Shown here in pieces: positions 60,175-64,000 of a DNA stretch of 64,000 bases. A program made the translations under genes and the position numbers. The DNA is taken from positions 1-64,000 of the forward strand of contig NZ_JBAKHX010000038.1 in the NCBI RefSeq assembly GCF_036906915.1. The letters are read 5' to 3'. The notes beneath the pieces are model-generated. The model was not told the origin of the DNA and did not search any database. It worked only from the letters and a program-made list of their open reading frames with translations. Source of the stretch: Phytohabitans sp036906915 (lineage in GTDB: Bacteria; Actinomycetota; Actinomycetes; Mycobacteriales; Micromonosporaceae). Position 1 is the stretch's first letter. Every line of letters begins with the position of its first letter.

Positions 60175-61950
60175 TTAGGGGGCACGCCAGAGCCACACGT
60201 CGTCCACGCGCTCTGGCGGACCGAGCAGTTCGGTGGTGGCGCGCAGGAGCGCCTCGGGGTGCGCCGGCCACTTCGCGCCGTGTACCCGGTCGGCGAGCAC
60301 GACCACCTCGGCGTCCCAGTACCGCAGGTCGTCGCGGGCGGCGGCCCGGTCTGCGTCGGTGATCGGCGGTACAACGCCGGTGCGGGCGACCTCGAATAGC
60401 AACTCGGCCGACGGGCGCGGCACGGGGCCGATGCGTCCCTTGCCGTCGGGGCCGCCGGGGCCGAGGAAGAAGCCGGCCGGGATGGCGAACTCGCCCTGCC
60501 CATGCGTGAGCGCGTACGCCTGCCAGCGCTGACCGTCGGGCAGGACGTCGGACGTCGGCGGGACCGGAGCGATCACGCCTCCCTCGCTGACATACTCACG
60601 CCAGGCGCCCGACGTGATGAACCGCGGCACCGGCTCGTACTCGACGGTGGTCAGCGGTATCGGCACGAGGGGGAGCAGTGCGACGGCGAAGGCCGCCGGC
60701 CAGAGGCGGGACGGCCGGGGCAGGGCGTCGACGGCGTACGCCAGCAGGACGCCGATGACGGGCGCCACGACCAGGGCCAGGCGGGCGGGCAGCGCGGCGT
60801 TGAAGATCGGCAGGCTGCCGACCACCTTGTACGGCAGCAGGATCTCGGTGATCTCACCGAACACCTTGAGCTGAGGGCCGAGCGACAGCACCGCGAACAC
60901 CCCGGCGGTGACCGCGAGCGCCCGCAGGGTGGCCCGCCGCGCGGGAGCGGTCCGCCACAGCAGCACGAAGCACATCACCGTGAGCACGAGCAGCGGAACG
61001 CCGAAGAACGAGTTCTCCTCGGTGGGGTTGGGTGCGAGGCTGGTGCGCAGCCCGGCGATGCCGGCGAGCGAGCGGTCCGGAAACGCGCCGTACGCGGCGA
61101 GGTCCTCGGCGTGGACGCGAGGGTCGAAACCGGTGCCGTGAAAGCGTTGCGGCCCGAAGAAGTGCAGCCACAAGGGGTACGACAGCAGCGCGAACGCCAC
61201 CCCGGCGGTGACCGCCAGGCCGCGTACGAACGTGGGCAGCGCGGCGCGCGCCTCGTCCCGGCGGCTGAGTGCCCAGGTGCCGAGGAAGACGCCGCAGGCC
61301 AGTGCGGTGAAGAACAGGCCCTCGGCGGCGATGGAGAACGCGGCCGCGACGAGCGCGCCGAGGATCAGGCCGTTGCGCAACCAGCGTCCAGGCTCGCGGA
61401 GCATGAACACGCGCCACACGATGAGCGGCACCAGCCAGCCGGCGGTCCAGTTGAGGTGGGCGTTCGCGTGCGAGACCATGCCCGGCGCGAAGCCGCAGAA
61501 CACGCCGCCGACCGCCGCGGCGAGCGTGCCGACCCCGAATCGGCGGGACAGCAGCAGGTACCAGCCGAAGCCGGTGGCGGCCAGGTTGAGCGTCAGGATC
61601 ACCACGAACGACCACTGCGGCCCGGCGATCAGGGTCAGCGGTGCGAAGAGCACGGCGTACACCGTGATCGAGGTGTTGACCGCGAGGTTCACGCCATCGG
61701 GGACGTTGAGCAGGTGGGTGAAGAGCGGGTTCTCGGCGTGCGTGATGGCGTGCGCCCCGTATGACAGCAGCCACTCGAAGAACGCCTGGTCGCTGGAGTT
61801 GACCTTGATCGCCCGGTGGTTGGGATCTGCCCACAGGCCGCCGGTGACCAGCACGGCGAGGCCGAGGCACAGGCCGGCGACGATCAGGTCTGGGCGCCGC
61901 CGCGCGGGCACCGGCTCGGCCTCCGCGGCCACCGTCTCGGTCAGCGTCAC
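60175..61950 (-). CDS. polytopic membrane protein, GT-C-like
   Basis: 591 aa with about eleven membrane segments. After the first one comes the acidic motif NSSDQAFFEWLLSYGAHAITHAENPLFTHLLNVPDGVNLAVNTSI, a luminal loop typical of GT-C fold glycosyltransferases and YfhO-like proteins (SDQ at the position of the catalytic Asp). The C-terminal 150 residues are soluble (VIAPVPPTSDVLPDGQRWQAYALTHGQGEFAIPAGFFLGPGG ... YWDAEVVVLADRVHG). Substrate unknown; cell-envelope glycan synthesis is the best guess. TAATGT lies six bases before the GTG: leaderless. Confidence 0.78.
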   Translation of the reverse strand: MTLTETVAAEAEPVPARRRPDLIVAGLCLGLAVLVTGGLWADPNHRAIKVNSSDQAFFEWLLSYGAHAITHAENPLFTHLLNVPDGVNLAVNTSITVYAVLFAPLTLIAGPQWSFVVILTLNLAATGFGWYLLLSRRFGVGTLAAAVGGVFCGFAPGMVSHANAHLNWTAGWLVPLIVWRVFMLREPGRWLRNGLILGALVAAAFSIAAEGLFFTALACGVFLGTWALSRRDEARAALPTFVRGLAVTAGVAFALLSYPLWLHFFGPQRFHGTGFDPRVHAEDLAAYGAFPDRSLAGIAGLRTSLAPNPTEENSFFGVPLLVLTVMCFVLLWRTAPARRATLRALAVTAGVFAVLSLGPQLKVFGEITEILLPYKVVGSLPIFNAALPARLALVVAPVIGVLLAYAVDALPRPSRLWPAAFAVALLPLVPIPLTTVEYEPVPRFITSGAWREYVSEGGVIAPVPPTSDVLPDGQRWQAYALTHGQGEFAIPAGFFLGPGGPDGKGRIGPVPRPSAELLFEVARTGVVPPITDADRAAARDDLRYWDAEVVVLADRVHGAKWPAHPEALLRATTELLGPPERVDDVWLWRAP

Positions 61951-62001
61951 GGCCGCACATTACCAATCGGTGGGCGACACGCCCGGAAGTGCTTGCGCCG
62001 C

Positions 62002-62021
62002 TAATGGAAATGACTTCCAAT
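62002..62021. promoter_or_regulatory. Fur-family (Zur-like) operator candidate
   Basis: TAATGGAAATGACTTCCAAT, with TGGAA and TTCCA arms around ATGAC, 40 bases before the CooC-like start and 52 bases from the divergent gene. It agrees with the mycobacterial Zur consensus TAATGAAAATGATTTTCA at most positions. It could equally serve another Fur-family regulator. Confidence 0.4.
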
Positions 62022-62060
62022 GCTGAGTAGCAGACTGAAACGCATGAGGAGCCCTCTACC

Positions 62061-63017
62061 GTGAAAATCGCACTTGTCGGAAAGGGCGGAAGCGGCAAGA
62101 CCACGCTGGCCGCCCTTTTCGCCCGGCATCTGGCCGGCACCGCGCCGTTGCTCGCCATCGACGCGGACATCAACCAGCACCTCGCCGCCGCGCTCGGCGC
62201 GTCGGACGAGGAGGCCGTGATGCTGCCGGCGCTGGGTGACCACCTGGCCGACATCAAGGAGTACCTGCGCGGCAGCAATCCGCGGATCTCGTCCGCCGCC
62301 GCGATGGTCAAGACCACGCCGCCCGGCCGCGGGTCGCGGCTGCTCTCGGTGGCCGGCGCCAACCCGATCTACGACGCGCTGGTGCGCGAGGTCGGCGGCA
62401 TCCGGCTGGCGGTGACCGGACCGTTCGCCACCGAAGACCTGGGCGTCGCGTGCTACCACTCCAAGGTCGGCGCGGTCGAGTTGCTGCTCAACCACATGGT
62501 CGACGGGCCCGGAGAGTACGCCGTCGTGGACATGACGGCGGGCGCCGACTCGTTCGCGTCCGGGCTGTTCACCCGCTTCGACGCGACGTTCCTCGTGTGC
62601 GAGCCGACCCTGCGCAGCGTCGGCGTCTACCGGCAGTACGTCGGTTACGCGCGGGACTACGGGGTGCGGGTCCACGTGGTGGGCAACAAGGTGGACGACG
62701 CGTCCGATGTGGAGTTCCTGCGCGAGCACGTCGGCGATGACCTGCTGACCTGGGTGCGACGCTCGGCGTACGTGAAGGCGGCGGAGCGCGGCCGGCCGCA
62801 ACCCATCTCAGCTCTTGAGCAAACTAACCGTGACGCTCTGGACACGATGCGTATCGCCGTCGATGCTTGTGCGAAGGACTGGGCCACGTACACCCGGCAG
62901 GCGGTGGAGTTCCACCTGCGCAACGCCAGCGCCTGGGCCAACGACAAGGTGGGCGAAGACCTCGCTGGCCAGGTCGATCCGGAATTCGTGCTCGGGCCAG
63001 ACGTGCTGGTCCGCTGA
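62061..63017 (+). CDS. CooC/MinD-like P-loop ATPase
   Basis: 318 aa. It starts KIALVGKGGSGKTTLAALFARHLAG, the deviant Walker A with signature Lys of the MinD/CooC/ParA group, and has LLAIDADINQHL and YAVVDMTAGADSFASGLFTRFDATFLVCEP (Walker B-like). CooC relatives are nickel or metal-insertion chaperones. Streptomycetes have this ATPase directly before an SCO5389-family gene, as here, but its role is unknown. A Zur-like box upstream would fit metal handling. GAGGAG lies about nine bases before the GTG. Confidence 0.85.
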   Translation: MKIALVGKGGSGKTTLAALFARHLAGTAPLLAIDADINQHLAAALGASDEEAVMLPALGDHLADIKEYLRGSNPRISSAAAMVKTTPPGRGSRLLSVAGANPIYDALVREVGGIRLAVTGPFATEDLGVACYHSKVGAVELLLNHMVDGPGEYAVVDMTAGADSFASGLFTRFDATFLVCEPTLRSVGVYRQYVGYARDYGVRVHVVGNKVDDASDVEFLREHVGDDLLTWVRRSAYVKAAERGRPQPISALEQTNRDALDTMRIAVDACAKDWATYTRQAVEFHLRNASAWANDKVGEDLAGQVDPEFVLGPDVLVR

Positions 63018-63029
63018 GAGGAGTACCGC

Positions 63030-63422
63030 ATGTCCCTTGACGTCCCCGCCGCCCTGCTGGAGCGCGCGGAATCCGGCCGGGTGGACGACGCCGAGTTCGT
63101 GGCCGTGGTTCGCGACTCGCTGCCGTACGCCTGGGCCGTCGTCTCCGAGGTGGCCGCCAGGTCCACGGAGACCACCGACGAGTTCGCCGACCATGCGGTG
63201 CCGCCGCCAAGCGAGGCCGAGCGCGGCCAGTTGCTGCGCGCGCTGGCGAGCGACTCGATCCGCGGCGCGCTGGAACGCCACTTCGGGGTGAAGCTCGCGT
63301 TCCAGAACTGCCATCGGGTGGCCGCCTTCAAGCTGTCGGCGGTCGGCGGCGAGACGTACCAGGAGTTCATCTCGCCGGTGGCTCAGATCCGCAACCAGTC
63401 GCCCGAACTCCGAGACTGCTAG
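63030..63422 (+). CDS. SCO5389 family protein
   Basis: 130 aa: LDVPAALLERAESGRVDDAEFVAVVRDSLPYAWAVVSEV ... GQLLRALASDSIRGALERHFGVKLAFQNCHRVAAFKL ... QSPELRDC. The central RALASDxIRGALERHFGVxLAFQNCHRVA block and the NQSPELRDC end are distinctive for this streptomycete-named family of unknown function. Two cysteines (FQNC and the terminal C) and a His could bind a metal. It begins 12 bases after the CooC-like stop codon with GAGAGGAG upstream; the pair is one operon. Confidence 0.9.
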   Translation: MSLDVPAALLERAESGRVDDAEFVAVVRDSLPYAWAVVSEVAARSTETTDEFADHAVPPPSEAERGQLLRALASDSIRGALERHFGVKLAFQNCHRVAAFKLSAVGGETYQEFISPVAQIRNQSPELRDC

Positions 63423-63426
63423 CTGT

Positions 63427-64000
63427 GTGACCGCCGATTTATTCTTGCTCTCGGCACACGGCGCCGCGGCGACCGTGGAGTACGCGGTCGCTGCGGAGAC
63501 CGCCGGCTTCGGCGGCGTCTGGCTCGCCGAGCACCACTTCATCGAGTACGGGCGGTGCCCGTCGGCGACCGCGCTCGCGGGAGTGGTGCTCGGGCGCACC
63601 CACCGGTTGGAGGTCGGCACCGCCGCGTGCGTGCTCTCCAACCGGCATCCCGTCGCGCTCGGCGAAGAGGCCGCGCTGCTCGACGCGGTCTCCGGCGGGC
63701 GGTTCCGGCTCGGCGTGGGGCGTGGCGGGCCATGGGTCGACCTGGAGGTCTTCGGCACCGGGCTGGAGCGCTTCGAGCGCGGCTTTCCCGAGTCGCTCGA
63801 CGTGCTGCTGGAGTGGCTCTCCGGTACCCGATCCGTCTCCGCGGACGGCGAGTTCTTCGCGTTCCGCGACGTGGCGGTCGTGCCACGCCCCGCGGTGCGG
63901 CTGCCGGTCTGGGTCGCGGCGACCTCAGCGGCGACCGTGGACGTCGCGGCCGCGCGCGGGCTGCCGCTGCTGCTGGGCGTGCACGACGAGCCCGGGCCGC
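63427..64000 (+). CDS. LLM class (luciferase-like) flavin/F420 oxidoreductase, N-terminal part
   Basis: The frame runs off the window end, giving 191 residues. It opens TADLFLLSAHGAAATVEYAVAAETAGFGGVWLAEHHFIEYGRCPSATALAGVVLGRTHRLEVGTAACVLSNRHPVALGEEAALLDAVSGGRFRLGVGRGGPWVDLEVFG, the TIM-barrel start of bacterial luciferase-like monooxygenases with the EHHF motif and GRFRLGVGRG phosphate-binding loop. Actinobacterial members mostly use F420H2 or FMNH2. The GTG is four bases after the SCO5389 stop codon, so it probably ends the same operon. The substrate is unknown. Confidence 0.85.
   Translation, partial: MTADLFLLSAHGAAATVEYAVAAETAGFGGVWLAEHHFIEYGRCPSATALAGVVLGRTHRLEVGTAACVLSNRHPVALGEEAALLDAVSGGRFRLGVGRGGPWVDLEVFGTGLERFERGFPESLDVLLEWLSGTRSVSADGEFFAFRDVAVVPRPAVRLPVWVAATSAATVDVAAARGLPLLLGVHDEPGP

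Overview
The window is chromosomal DNA from a very GC-rich actinomycete. GTG starts are frequent, leaderless promoters are common, and the gene set is typical of the order (AhpE, F420-NADP reductase, a luciferase-like F420-type oxidoreductase, AceE, GlnA1/GlnA2/GlnE, a Lys/Ala-rich histone-like protein). Gene content and intergenic repeats suggest the Micromonosporaceae; this is inference, because no database search was possible. Many genes keep, from memory, the order of the Mycobacterium tuberculosis aceE to lipB interval (aceE, Nif3-like, zinc ribbon, RNase H/phosphatase, panB, glnA2, glnE, glnA1, RDD protein, DUF4191 protein, lipA, lipB), with blocks of lineage-specific genes inserted.

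Layout. 1-8.5 kb: a small membrane-anchored secreted protein, a tightly overlapping beta-glucosidase/MFS transporter/gltX operon, and aceE. 8.6-13.7 kb: yjbQ and a DUF4139 protein fired from one 21-bp bidirectional leaderless promoter, a Tat-exported PhoD phosphatase with a PHO-box-like repeat, and two small membrane or secreted proteins. 13.7-14.6 kb: a gene-free kilobase holding two inverted copies of an 81-bp palindromic element around a 24-bp minisatellite. 14.6-19.8 kb: a fused alpha/beta 2-oxoacid dehydrogenase E1, DUF3052, AhpE, tRNA-Val, a hemerythrin, a response-regulator remnant and a DUF3040/DUF6098 pair. 20-23.7 kb: a DUF1800/DUF1501 pair split by duplicated mini-ORF repeats. 24-33.5 kb: prim-pol, XRE regulator with flavoprotein, Nif3/zinc ribbon/RNase H operon, rnpB, histone-like protein, RNB exonuclease and npdG. 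33.6-37 kb: panB and nadE. 37-51.3 kb: the nitrogen genes glnA2, glnE and glnA1 with interspersed cell-wall, glycosyltransferase and PLP genes. 51.4-61.9 kb: RDD, amidohydrolase, DUF4191, a large LuxR (LAL) regulator, lipA, a T-box-controlled archaeal-type AspRS, lipB and a polytopic membrane protein. 62-64 kb: a CooC-like ATPase with its SCO5389-family partner and the start of an LLM oxidoreductase.

Functional links. GlnA1 and GlnA2 make glutamine; GlnE adenylylates GlnA1, which has the target tyrosine, whereas GlnA2 appears to lack it. GlnR-type half-sites precede both synthetases. LipB and LipA build the lipoyl cofactor used by E2 of pyruvate dehydrogenase, whose E1 (aceE) is also present. 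PanB and NadE serve CoA and NAD synthesis.

The most unusual structures are: (i) an 81-bp palindromic element in four equal-length copies; (ii) short mini-ORF cassettes inserted at stop/start junctions at three loci, each ending in a Shine-Dalgarno and a stop codon that overlaps the next start; (iii) a T-box leader with a GAC (Asp) specifier before a second-type aspartyl-tRNA synthetase; and (iv) at least thirteen leaderless genes sharing a TANNNT box 6-8 nt before the start codon.
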